64,000 nucleotides of DNA from Syntrophobacterales bacterium (lineage in GTDB: Bacteria; Desulfobacterota; Syntrophorhabdia; Syntrophorhabdales; Syntrophorhabdaceae). The DNA lies in the NCBI GenBank assembly GCA_031274925.1, contig JAISPL010000014.1, positions 1-64,000 on the forward strand, written 5' to 3'. Shown in pieces: positions 27,533 through 35,806 of the stretch (the stretch's first letter is position 1; the number at the start of each line of letters is the position of its first letter). The position numbers and the translations under genes were made by a program. A model generated the notes under the pieces. The model saw only the letters and a program-made list of their open reading frames with translations, ran no database searches and had not been told where the DNA came from.

Positions 27533-28339
27533 CTTATGCGTCTGCCACGACAATTACGGCGGGAGGTATCCATTCCCTCGCACTTAAAGACAACGGCGAT
27601 GTATATGCGTGGGGAGAGAATTCTAAAGGTCAGCTCGGCACCGGATATAGCGATAATAACCCCCCCACCATTTCCCTGTACAAGTGAGAGACGCGAACGG
27701 CGTGAGCTTTTTATCCAATGTTACGGCCATCGCTGCGGGATGGGGGTACTCCCTCGCCCTAAAAATGACGGTATGGTATGGGCGTGGGGGTCGAATTGGT
27801 TCGGCCAGCTCGGCGATTCCAAGACCGATGGTAACAATACCCCTGTACAAGTGAAAGGCGTGAACGGTGTGGATTTTTTATCCCATGTTAAGGCCATTGC
27901 TGCGGGAGGTATCCATTCCCTCGCACTTAAAGACAACGGCGATGTATATGCGTGGGGATGGAATAGTAGCGGTGCGTTAGGCAACGGAACCTTGGTTAAT
28001 TATAAAAGTACTCCCGCTAAGGTAGTGAATCTATCCGGTGTGACGGCCATCGCCGCGGGACAAGGGCATTCCCTCGCACTCACAAGCAACGGCACGGAAT
28101 GGGCATGGGGAAGTAATGTTAGCGAAGAGCTCGGCGATAATACCACTACAAGCAACTTAACTCCCCAGAAGGTGACGGGTTCATCCAATGTGACGGCCAT
28201 CGCCGCGGGACAAGGGCATTCCCTCGCACTCACAAGCAACGGCTACGCATGGGCGTGTGGAGATAATAAATACGGTCAACTCGGCGATAATACCACTATT
28301 AATAGACCCACCTCCGTGCCGATAGTTGCGCCTTTTTGA
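27448..28339 (+). pseudogene. Second RCC1-repeat gene, broken by two frameshifts
   Basis: It begins with the same signal peptide as the first RCC1 gene. The first repeat ([16 protein letters not shown]) ends at a stop at 27685 soon after a run of seven C (27660-27666); adding one base there would restore the RCC1 frame (PVQVRDANGVSFLSNVTAIAAGWGYSLAL). A second shift at a run of five A near 27761 leads into the frame that carries [10 protein letters not shown] and three more repeats to the stop at 28337-28339. It could be a true pseudogene or, at the C run, a slippage-controlled gene; the second lesion favours decay. The final repeat ends VPIVAPF without truncation. Confidence 0.8.
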
Positions 28340-28425
28340 ATAATAAGGTTGGTTACCGCCATATCCCTGTCAAGTAGCTATTACAGCCTTTAAAGGGCAT
28401 CCGAAGGCAGGCACCAAGCCACTGA

Positions 28426-28463
28426 GCCCGTCAGGTTTAGTCCTGGCGGGCTTCAGCCTTTTA
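28426..28463 (+). terminator. Terminator after the second RCC1 gene
   Basis: Stem GCCCGTCAGG / CCTGGCGGGC with one G-T pair and a six-base loop, then TTCAGCCTTTT. It is related in sequence to the terminator at 27357, so the whole transcription unit seems to have been duplicated. Confidence 0.65.
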
Positions 28464-29217
28464 AAAAGTCACACCGAAGAAAAGGCAGAGGAAGTGATCC
28501 GTCGAGTCAAAAGCAGACTCTTAGATGGACGCCAAGATTGACCTGGCTTAATCCAAATGGCATTTGTTGACACGACTGTTGGTCCTACACGGGTTAGAGG
28601 ATGATCCATGCAAAGCCGAGGGAGGCTTTTTATCCTCCCCATGACACAAAAATTACAATGCCGCACAAAGAGCATTTCACCCCTTGGTAAGCGATGTTTT
28701 AGATGCATCATTTGATCCACTTCCATTCAGGAAATCCCATATAGCGGAAGCGAGGTTTGTACCCTTGCCATGCCATGGGGAGGCACATTATCTATACATG
28801 CGGCAACGCTCATGCTGGTTGCGGGATAGGGTCATTCTCTCGCACTGAAGAAAAACGGTACAGTTTGAGAATTAGGGGGGGGATAATTGGGCTGGCCAAT
28901 TGCTCGGCGATGGGATTGGGTTTAGTGTTGATAAATATACCCCCGTGCAGGTGAAGGGCAGTGGCGGCAAAGGTTATTTAGTTCTGAAGTAATCCGCCTC
29001 TATATATGTCAAGAATGGCTGATGAGGTATACTTTTGGCGGCGGACTACAACAATGACATAGACGATGAGCAAAAGACTGTCGCGGCAGCGAGCTCGCCC
29101 GTTTCACAGGTGAAGGTTAGAGATATTTATTCGCTTGTGGAGGGTTGGCAATATATGGTCGGCTCGTGCATGCCGGTGAAGTCAAGGAAGACGGAATAAA
29201 CTGAATAAGTCGCAACT
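28464..29217. other. Decayed tail of the RCC1 island
   Basis: No intact gene. It holds an RCC1 remnant (separate entry) and, at 29035-29199, a 54-codon frame from TTG (AADYNNDIDDEQKTVAA) with a GAGG upstream but no recognisable family; it may be the end of a lost gene. The rest is unassigned. Confidence 0.45.
28805..28992 (+). pseudogene. RCC1 repeat remnant
   Basis: Reading across stops and shifts gives VAG-x-GHSLALKKNGTV, then LGDGIGFSVDKYTPVQVKGSGG, so one RCC1 repeat is recognisable. There is no start codon or signal peptide. It shows that the family was once larger here. Confidence 0.65.
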
Positions 29218-29258
29218 CTCCGCGGGGCTGAAATATCAATCCCGCGGGGGCTTTTGTT
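29218..29258 (+). terminator. Rho-independent terminator
   Basis: CTCCGCGGGG, a loop of about 13 bases, CCCGCGGGGG, then CTTTTGTTT. It closes the island before the ArnT-like gene. Confidence 0.65.
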
Positions 29259-29397
29259 TCCTGAAAGCTTAAGAGCTTCTCTTGACCAACTCTCCCTAAA
29301 TATAGGCTGGACTCAAAAACTGTCCGGCAGGATGCTAACCACATGAAGGGCGTTACCCTTGCCACGAAGCCTATGTTTGTTGTAGAATAGGGGTCCT

Positions 29398-31065
29398 ATG
29401 AACGAAAAAACACGTCAGACCGCGATGTACGGAATATTGCTTCTGGTTCTCCTTCTGCCCCTTTTCTGTCTTGGTGTAAGCAATCACGGACTGTGGACCG
29501 CAGATGAGCCCAGGGTTGCCGAGATCGGACGGGAGATGGCATTAACAGGAAACTGGGTAGTCCCTGCATTAAACCAACGCCCTTTTCTGGAAGAGCCGCC
29601 TCTCTATTATGCGTCGGTCGCCGCGGTTTTCAGGATTTTAGGGGGTGCGTCCGACAGGACTGCGCGGGTGCCTTCCGTGCTGTTTGCTCTGGGCGGATGT
29701 ATTGCCCTCTTTTTTCTCGGTACGTTTCTTTTTACCCCCCGCATAGGCTTTCTCTCCTCCCTGATACTTGCTACTGGTTTTGAATACTTTCGGGTGGCCC
29801 ACTGGCTTGTGGTGGACAGTGCACTCACATGTTTTATAATCACGGCCATGATGTTTTTCATAATGGGGTATATGGCGGAAAACAAGAGGAAGAAACTCCT
29901 TTTTTATATCCTTTTCTATATCTGCTGTACAGGCGCCTTCTTTACGAAGGGTTTCATAGGGCTGGCCGTTCCTGGTCTTGCGATCCTCGCGTTTCTGCTG
30001 CTTAAGCGCAACCTGAAAGAACTGTTAAGAATGCATGTGCCACTTGGGATCGTTGTCTTTCTTGCCCTCTCGCTGCCATGGTTCTTTGGCCTTTGGAGTC
30101 ATGGGGGAGCCGAGTACCTTAAGGTCTTTCTAATCAAAAATCATATTCAGAGATTTCTTCCCGGCGGGTCTTCGGGCCACCACCAACCGTTTTATTACTA
30201 TCTCTTTGGATTCCCGGAGGGTTTTCTTCCCTGGAGTATCCTCCTGATACCGGTCCTCATCTACAGCTTCAGAAAATCTGACGATTCCCTGCCACCACCG
30301 CAGAAGTCCGGGATTACCTGGCTTAAATGCTGGTTTATACTCGGCATAGTCTTCTTAAGCGTTGCGTCCACCAAGAGGATACTCTACCTTATGCCCGTAT
30401 TCCCTCCCTTTGCCCTGCTTGCCGCCCGGTATGTGGACTCCACCTTCCTGACACGGTTATTTACAAAGACGGAAAAGGCGTTCCTCGCTATATTTGCCGG
30501 ATTTCCTCTTATTCTTGGGGCCGCAATGACCCCCGTCTACCTCCTGGCGTCCGGGAAGTACCCTTTTATTGCGTCTCACTCTCTTTTTTTCACAGTGATA
30601 GCTGCCTCCGGGCTTGTTTTTGGACTCTCGCTCGTGTCTCTGAAATACTTCTTCGAAAAAAGAATGGACCGTTTCTGGATATCAAGCGGCGGAGCGTTAT
30701 ATGCCGTCATGATTTTTTCGCTGGTTGCCGTCATGCCTGTGCTCGACAATTTTAAGAGTTTTGTCCCTTTTACCGACCAAGTAAAATCAATTGTCACCGC
30801 TGACCATGATCTCTATGCCTACACTCCCGATGAGACGTTGAGAGCTATCATACCATTTTATACAAGTTTTTATCTGAAAGAGACGGACAACAAGGATTAT
30901 CTTGCTGCACGCGTCGCCAAGGGAGACCGGATTTTTGTCGCCATCAGGGATAAGAAGGGCCGGTTTGAAGATGAACTGGTTTCCACCGGACTTTTTTCGG
31001 TCGTCGTCCGGCACGGTGCCAAAGAAGACAGGTCGTCCGTCCTTTTGTCGAATAGAGAGCGATGA
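29398..31065 (+). CDS. ArnT-like integral membrane glycosyltransferase (GT39/GT83)
   Basis: 555 aa with about a dozen membrane helices. The first periplasmic loop has LWTADEPRVAEIGREM, the DE motif that binds the lipid-linked donor, and PFLEEPPLYY, both typical of ArnT/PMT-type enzymes. ArnT adds aminoarabinose to lipid A from undecaprenyl phosphate; related enzymes add other sugars, so the substrate is open. No other arn genes flank it. The ATG follows AGGGGTCCT. The C-terminal 130 residues form the soluble periplasmic part. Confidence 0.83.
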   Translation: MNEKTRQTAMYGILLLVLLLPLFCLGVSNHGLWTADEPRVAEIGREMALTGNWVVPALNQRPFLEEPPLYYASVAAVFRILGGASDRTARVPSVLFALGGCIALFFLGTFLFTPRIGFLSSLILATGFEYFRVAHWLVVDSALTCFIITAMMFFIMGYMAENKRKKLLFYILFYICCTGAFFTKGFIGLAVPGLAILAFLLLKRNLKELLRMHVPLGIVVFLALSLPWFFGLWSHGGAEYLKVFLIKNHIQRFLPGGSSGHHQPFYYYLFGFPEGFLPWSILLIPVLIYSFRKSDDSLPPPQKSGITWLKCWFILGIVFLSVASTKRILYLMPVFPPFALLAARYVDSTFLTRLFTKTEKAFLAIFAGFPLILGAAMTPVYLLASGKYPFIASHSLFFTVIAASGLVFGLSLVSLKYFFEKRMDRFWISSGGALYAVMIFSLVAVMPVLDNFKSFVPFTDQVKSIVTADHDLYAYTPDETLRAIIPFYTSFYLKETDNKDYLAARVAKGDRIFVAIRDKKGRFEDELVSTGLFSVVVRHGAKEDRSSVLLSNRER

Positions 31066-31103
31066 AAATCTGATACGCGGCTATTTCGTATTTTGGATCC
31101 CCT

Positions 31104-31994
31104 TTATGTTCCGTTAAAACGTTTCGTGCGGCTGGATAGAAGCCTGGTAAGGAGCCAGACCGTCCCATAGAGTGAACTTAAGAGGCAGACATCTGTCGGA
31201 CCGACAGGCAGATCCCACTTATAAGCTATCCAGAAGCCTAAGAACGCCGCTCCGCCTCCGATTAATGAGGCTAAGATCGTCAACTGTTTCATGGTACGGG
31301 CAAGAAGGTGAGCAGTGAGCGCCGGCAGAAGGAGGAAGCCGAATGTGATCAAAGGGCCGACACTGAGCACTGCCGTTGAAACAGTAAGGCCTATCATCAA
31401 ATAGAGTAAAATGTCCCAGAAAATAACGTTTTTTCGAAGTGTAATCGCCATTTCTCGGTCGAAACAGACGAGAAGCAGTTCTTTGCGGCAGACTGCCAGC
31501 CCAATGAGGACGAGTGCGAGAGCTGCCGCCGTCACCACAAGATCGAGATTGGAGATGGTGACCACTTCCCCTTTTAGCAAGCCGAGCCACCCGATTTCAC
31601 CGTAAGGATTTTTTGACAGGATTAGGATGCTGAGCGCCGCCGCCGTTACATATGCCGTCCCGATCCTGCCTTCCGGTTGCCCCTTGCCTCGCCGCTCCAG
31701 AAACGCCAGGACCATAATCGCGCCGAGAGAGAAGGTTGTGGCTCCCGCAAAGGCTAGGGCGTGCGGGCTTAGGGAGCCTTGGTTCGCCACATGAAATCCT
31801 AACCACAAGGGAAGGGAGAGGGCGACGGCGATGCCCGTCGAGGATATCTGCGGCAAAGCCACACCCATAAACACGAGCCGCCGCATTACGAGAAACACGC
31901 CCACAATGGGGCACGCGAACCCGATGAGCATGCTGGCATAGATGGAATTGCGCAACAGGAAGCCAGGCGAGAGAATCTGAAGAAGCGCATCCAT
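31104..31994 (-). CDS. znuB: Zinc/manganese-type ABC transporter permease
   Basis: 296 aa, ABC-3 family, with about eight membrane helices. Motifs: FLVMRRLVFMGVALPQISSTGIAVAL and LLYLMIGLTVSTAVLSVGPLITFGFLLLPA. It forms the channel for a divalent metal (Zn2+ or Mn2+). The start at 31994 lies one base after the ATPase stop; an upstream in-frame start overlaps that gene. It is the last gene of a five-gene leftward operon. Confidence 0.87.
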   Translation of the reverse strand: MDALLQILSPGFLLRNSIYASMLIGFACPIVGVFLVMRRLVFMGVALPQISSTGIAVALSLPLWLGFHVANQGSLSPHALAFAGATTFSLGAIMVLAFLERRGKGQPEGRIGTAYVTAAALSILILSKNPYGEIGWLGLLKGEVVTISNLDLVVTAAALALVLIGLAVCRKELLLVCFDREMAITLRKNVIFWDILLYLMIGLTVSTAVLSVGPLITFGFLLLPALTAHLLARTMKQLTILASLIGGGAAFLGFWIAYKWDLPVGPTDVCLLSSLYGTVWLLTRLLSSRTKRFNGT

Positions 31995-31995
31995 A

Positions 31996-32712
31996 TCAGC
32001 CGACCTGCATTTCAAGAGTATGTATCATCCGGTCAGGCGTAAGAATATCATCAACAGTACCATAGAGGATATTCTTATTGCGGAGCCATACGACATGCCC
32101 GGCGTATCGGCGAGCCGCCGCAAAATCGTGGGTGACGAGCAGTACGGCAAGCTTCCTTTCTCTGCGGATCATTGAAATGAATTCAAGCACTTCGTAGGCT
32201 GCTTCGTGGTCAACCCCGGCAGTGGGTTCATCAAGTGCGAGGATGTCGGGACGGGCAGCAAGGGCGCGCGCGATGAGAACACGCTGCTTCTGTCCCCAGG
32301 ATAGTTCCGAAAACCGTCTCAGGGCAAACTGCTCCGCACCCGCTGCCCTGAGACACTCCCTGGTGAAAACGCGTTCGGCAGATGGGACAGCGCGGCCGGG
32401 CCTGATACGTCCGTACGTGCCCATAAGCGCCACGTCAAACGCGGTGAGCAAATAGACCGGATCGAAATGAATGGACTGAGGGACATAACCGAACATGAGG
32501 GTTGAGCCTTCCTGTGCCCTAATGTCGATACGACCACCGATGGGGGGAATGAGTCCGAGGATGGTCTTAAGGAGCGTTGATTTGCCTGAACCGTTTGCCC
32601 CCAGGATGGCAGTGAAACTGTCCACTGCTATGGAGAGCGATATTCCGGACAGCACAGACTGGTTATCATAGCCTACGCTCAGGTTGTCAAAGGTGATGAG
32701 CGGCTGGTTCAT
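31996..32712 (-). CDS. znuC: Zinc/manganese-type ABC transporter ATPase
   Basis: 238 aa. Walker A LGANGSGKSTLL, signature LSWGQKQRV (a W in place of G, common in metal ATPases), Walker B ILALDEPTAGVD. It overlaps the binding-protein gene by 4 bp. Paired with the ABC-3 permease it defines a metal importer. Confidence 0.9.
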   Translation of the reverse strand: MNQPLITFDNLSVGYDNQSVLSGISLSIAVDSFTAILGANGSGKSTLLKTILGLIPPIGGRIDIRAQEGSTLMFGYVPQSIHFDPVYLLTAFDVALMGTYGRIRPGRAVPSAERVFTRECLRAAGAEQFALRRFSELSWGQKQRVLIARALAARPDILALDEPTAGVDHEAAYEVLEFISMIRRERKLAVLLVTHDFAAARRYAGHVVWLRNKNILYGTVDDILTPDRMIHTLEMQVG

Positions 32713-33662
32713 GGTTGTGTTCCGCCTTTTTCAGTATTTTTTACTGTTGCCGCAGAAACCATGGTTTTGATCAGGTAGTCCATCATCTTGATGTACGTCT
32801 CTGTGTTTGGGACACCGCCGGGCATGATCGGAAGCGTCACCATGGTGGCGCCGGTCTGTTCGGCGATACTTTTTGGGACCTTTTCAGGAAACTGCGGCTC
32901 ACGCACGACGATGGATACATTTTCAGCCTTCATTGTTCTGATAATTTCCTCAATGTGACGGGCTGTGGGATCAATACCGGGTTTTAGCTCTATCATTCCG
33001 AAATAGACCATACCGAATCGCTCCGCGAAGTATGGCCAATGCCCGTGATAGGAGACGAACTTCACACCCTTGAGCGGTTTTGCCTCTTTCTCCAGCGCAG
33101 AGATCGTGGCACTCAGTTTTGCAAGATAGGTATCACGATTACGGGTAAATTCCGCCCGATGCTCTGGGGCAAAGGCCGCCAAGGAGGTGAAAATGTTTCC
33201 GATAGCGATCTTTGCCAGATTCGGATTGAGCATATAGTGCGGGTTGCCGTAAGGGTGAACGTCACCTGACGAGCGCTCGGTCGACAAGGGCATTTCCCGT
33301 GGAGTGATACCTTTCGAGCAGTCCACATAGCCCTGCTTGTCTTTTTGTATCCGGGGATTCTTGCTTGCCTCCAGCAGTGCAGGCAGAAAGGCGTGCTCGC
33401 AGTCAAACCCTACCAGCATCAGGAGATCTGCCCGGTTCATTATGGGAACGAAACTTGGCTTCATTGGTACTCCGTGCGTGCCTTCCACGCCGATGGCCAG
33501 GCTCCGGACTTCAACCAAATCTCCTCCGATGGCTCGGGTAAAGTCGGCCAGATCGGTGAGAGTTGTGACAACCCGGATCTTGGTCGCGCGGGCAGGCGCC
33601 GCGGCGAATAAGACCGCGAGAAGCGTGATTAGTATGATAAGGCTTAATGATTTCGATTTCAT
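32709..33662 (-). CDS. znuA: Metal-binding periplasmic protein (ZnuA/TroA family)
   Basis: 317 aa with a signal peptide (residues 1-26). Metal-ligand candidates are the His in EGTHGVP, DVHPYGNPHYML and VSYHGHWPYF, with a Glu/Asp late in the chain. There is no long His-rich loop, which is usual in zinc-specific ZnuA, so Mn or Zn is possible. The start at 33662 is set by AGAGGAAACTATAT before the ATG; the longer frame overlaps the next gene. It is the capture protein of the importer. Confidence 0.87.
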   Translation of the reverse strand: MKSKSLSLIILITLLAVLFAAAPARATKIRVVTTLTDLADFTRAIGGDLVEVRSLAIGVEGTHGVPMKPSFVPIMNRADLLMLVGFDCEHAFLPALLEASKNPRIQKDKQGYVDCSKGITPREMPLSTERSSGDVHPYGNPHYMLNPNLAKIAIGNIFTSLAAFAPEHRAEFTRNRDTYLAKLSATISALEKEAKPLKGVKFVSYHGHWPYFAERFGMVYFGMIELKPGIDPTARHIEEIIRTMKAENVSIVVREPQFPEKVPKSIAEQTGATMVTLPIMPGGVPNTETYIKMMDYLIKTMVSAATVKNTEKGGTQP

Positions 33663-33679
33663 ATATAGTTTCCTCTGTA

Positions 33680-35116
33680 TTAGCGCTGCTGCCATCCGTG
33701 AGCATGGGAGCCGATAATCCAGGTCCATTGGAGATATATGGCGTTATTTGGACTAAGAAACGATGCGCTGTTGTGTTCGGTGCGTGTGAATTGCAGCCGC
33801 AGCCGATTCCAGTGGCTTAAGGACCAGGTAATATTTGCGGAATATGCGGCGGCAGTGTCCTGCTTACTCTCGGGATTTTGCAGCCACTCGTACTGTATGC
33901 CGGTTGTCCATTGCCGTTGGAACTTGTACGTGAGGTAGGAATAGAGGCCATATACCCCTACGGCCCTGTTCATCGTCCCTGACGGGGAAACCACATCGTA
34001 GCGGTTGTCGCTATATAATACCTCCGTACCCCAGGTGAGGGCTTGGAACTGGTTGTTTCTGAGAGGACGATAACTGACCACAAAGTCTGCCCCAAAGAGG
34101 CGGCGTTCCCGTTCTCTGTATAAGCTGTCATTTAATGCGAGGAAGACGCCGCCGCGATCAAATGTGTTCGGATTCCATAGACCGGAGATGCCCGGTTCAA
34201 TGGAGATATCGGGTGTGAGGTCGAAATACGTGGATGCGCGGCCGAAAAAGTTGAGATTATTGAAAGAGCGGTACGAACCGACATTGTTCGGTATATCGCC
34301 GAACTGAGTCCCTGCTCCTGCGGTAAGGCTTACATAATGGGAGACGGGCAGCAGATAGTTGATCTGCACGCCGTCAGTTTTGGACTCTCCTCCTACATAT
34401 TTATCAAGCACCAGCGGACGGTTCACGAAGGGCAGTTCGTGATCGTGGACATATGAGAGCCGGCCGAACTCACCGAAGAATCTTCCCGCCTTCATTGTCA
34501 GGTTCCACGGTAACGATGTAGTCTGGATCGCGGCCTCTGCGACAGAGACGTCAGTCTCTCCGGTGGCAAGGTTGACAGAGGCGTCGAAGACGGCATAGCC
34601 GCGGGCAAATGGATCTATCGACGCGGCTATATTGAGTTCAATGGATCGGAGGAGCGCATTGTAGCCACCGGGCTGGACACTCCCCGTCTGTGCCGACTTC
34701 CTGTTGTTATAGCTGAAAATGGTGTCGCTTACGAGTCCTATGGAAGGGTTGAAGACGCTTGCCACATCTTTCTTTTGAGCCTCCACCGCCTGCTCCACTT
34801 TTTCCTTAAGTTCCTTTATTTCCTGCTTGATTTCTCCGGAAGTTTCCTGCTCATTTCCTGTGATATTCATGAGGGGAGGAGGTTCTGATTTCTTCATTTG
34901 TGCTTTCAGCTCCTCAATCACATTTTGTTGCTCCCGTATCATTCGTTCCTGCTTCATCAACGTATCCCGGAGGGAATTGAGCGCCTCTATAGTCGCTTCC
35001 TGCTTTTTGAGCATTCCTTCAAGGCTTCTCAGCCGTTCCTCCATGGTCTGTGCCCCAGCATTTAGTGAAAATGACAGAAGCATACTCAAAAAGACAAATG
35101 TAGCCGTACTTTTCAC
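33680..35116 (-). CDS. Outer-membrane beta-barrel protein with coiled-coil N-terminus
   Basis: 478 aa. A signal peptide ends at NAGAQ. Residues 25-115 are a heptad-rich coiled coil (LRSLEGMLKKQEATIEALNS and so on) like the stalk of trimeric porins. The remainder alternates polar and hydrophobic residues with repeated aromatic-ended strands and ends LQWTWI-x-GSHAHGWQQR. It may be a metal-permeable porin, inferred from its place between a Cys/His lipoprotein and znuA. No TonB box is seen. GTG 35116 lies 8 bp after GGAGG; an earlier GTG overlaps that site. Confidence 0.78.
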   Translation of the reverse strand: MKSTATFVFLSMLLSFSLNAGAQTMEERLRSLEGMLKKQEATIEALNSLRDTLMKQERMIREQQNVIEELKAQMKKSEPPPLMNITGNEQETSGEIKQEIKELKEKVEQAVEAQKKDVASVFNPSIGLVSDTIFSYNNRKSAQTGSVQPGGYNALLRSIELNIAASIDPFARGYAVFDASVNLATGETDVSVAEAAIQTTSLPWNLTMKAGRFFGEFGRLSYVHDHELPFVNRPLVLDKYVGGESKTDGVQINYLLPVSHYVSLTAGAGTQFGDIPNNVGSYRSFNNLNFFGRASTYFDLTPDISIEPGISGLWNPNTFDRGGVFLALNDSLYRERERRLFGADFVVSYRPLRNNQFQALTWGTEVLYSDNRYDVVSPSGTMNRAVGVYGLYSYLTYKFQRQWTTGIQYEWLQNPESKQDTAAAYSANITWSLSHWNRLRLQFTRTEHNSASFLSPNNAIYLQWTWIIGSHAHGWQQR

Positions 35117-35171
35117 GACAAGCACCTCCGTTCAGTCACTTCCTGATTGGAATTTTTTTGTTTTTCTCTGG

Positions 35172-35450
35172 TTAGGTGTGCGTCTTGACGGGCGGCGCTC
35201 TGTTCAAATAAGGAGTGCGGCATTGTCCGGAAAAACATACCCCGTTCTTTTCCGGAAAAATAAACAGGGCGTCAGAGGCAGGCGGACGGAGTTCCGGAGA
35301 AACCTGCAAAAGAGAATGTGAATAGCGGGAGACACAGGAACAGATAGAACAGTTCTCACGTGAGCCGCTGTCTCCATGATGATGGCATCCAAGAGCCAAA
35401 ACGGCGAAAGAGATGAAAACAAGCAGGATTAATACATATTTTCTAGTCAT
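35172..35450 (-). CDS. Small Cys/His-rich lipoprotein, first gene of the metal operon
   Basis: 92 aa. A lipoprotein signal (VLILLVFISFAVLALGC) is followed at once by HHHGDSG and then CSICSC, which suggests metal binding at the cell envelope. No family is recognised. A good ribosome-binding site is lacking, but the signal sequence and its place 56 bp before the porin gene support it. It could be a metal chaperone or sensor for the importer; this is inference. Confidence 0.55.
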   Translation of the reverse strand: MTRKYVLILLVFISFAVLALGCHHHGDSGSRENCSICSCVSRYSHSLLQVSPELRPPASDALFIFPEKNGVCFSGQCRTPYLNRAPPVKTHT

Positions 35451-35806
35451 CTATTATAATGTTAAAATATATTTTGGGAAAAGTAAATGAAAATCAATCC
35501 CATTTGGAAGTCAGGAGAAATGGGCGTCTCCTTAATTATTTATAAAAGATTCCGGTTTGCCGGATTGAACCAGTTTTTTGCTTAAGGATATTAGGATGAG
35601 ATAAAAGGCGCTTGTCGAGCCCGTGCATACGGATGTCAACCCAAAACAGAACTTGCAGAAAAAAGGGGAGGGTACATAAGGGTCTAAGGGGTCCAGAAGA
35701 TCTGGGCGGTCATACCTCTTGGAGGAAATGACAAGGTACGTGCGTGATATATGTCAAAAGATAAGTTTTGACAACAGACCGCGCGGTGTGATAAAAATAC
35801 CAAGAT
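35451..35806. other. Divergent promoter region between metal operon and cysS
   Basis: It contains an AT-rich start region for the leftward operon, including a perfect 12-bp palindrome AAAATATATTTT at 35464-35475, and TTATAAT just before the lipoprotein start. A Zur- or Fur-type operator could lie here, but I cannot match a known consensus. No gene is seen. Confidence 0.45.
35768..35797 (+). promoter_or_regulatory. Candidate promoter of cysS
   Basis: TTGACA at 35768-35773, 18-bp spacer, TAAAAA at 35792-35797. It lies 10 bp before the cysS ATG, so the leader would be very short or absent and the ribosome-binding site is weak. Confidence 0.4.

Noticed and set aside
26603-28339. Repeats as a CRISPR array
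   Set aside because: The repeats are coding, 75 bp or longer, and translate to RCC1 motifs; there are no spacers or cas genes.
35476-35806. T-box or other leader RNA before cysS
   Set aside because: No T-box core motif or terminator hairpin is visible; only a plain promoter-like element.
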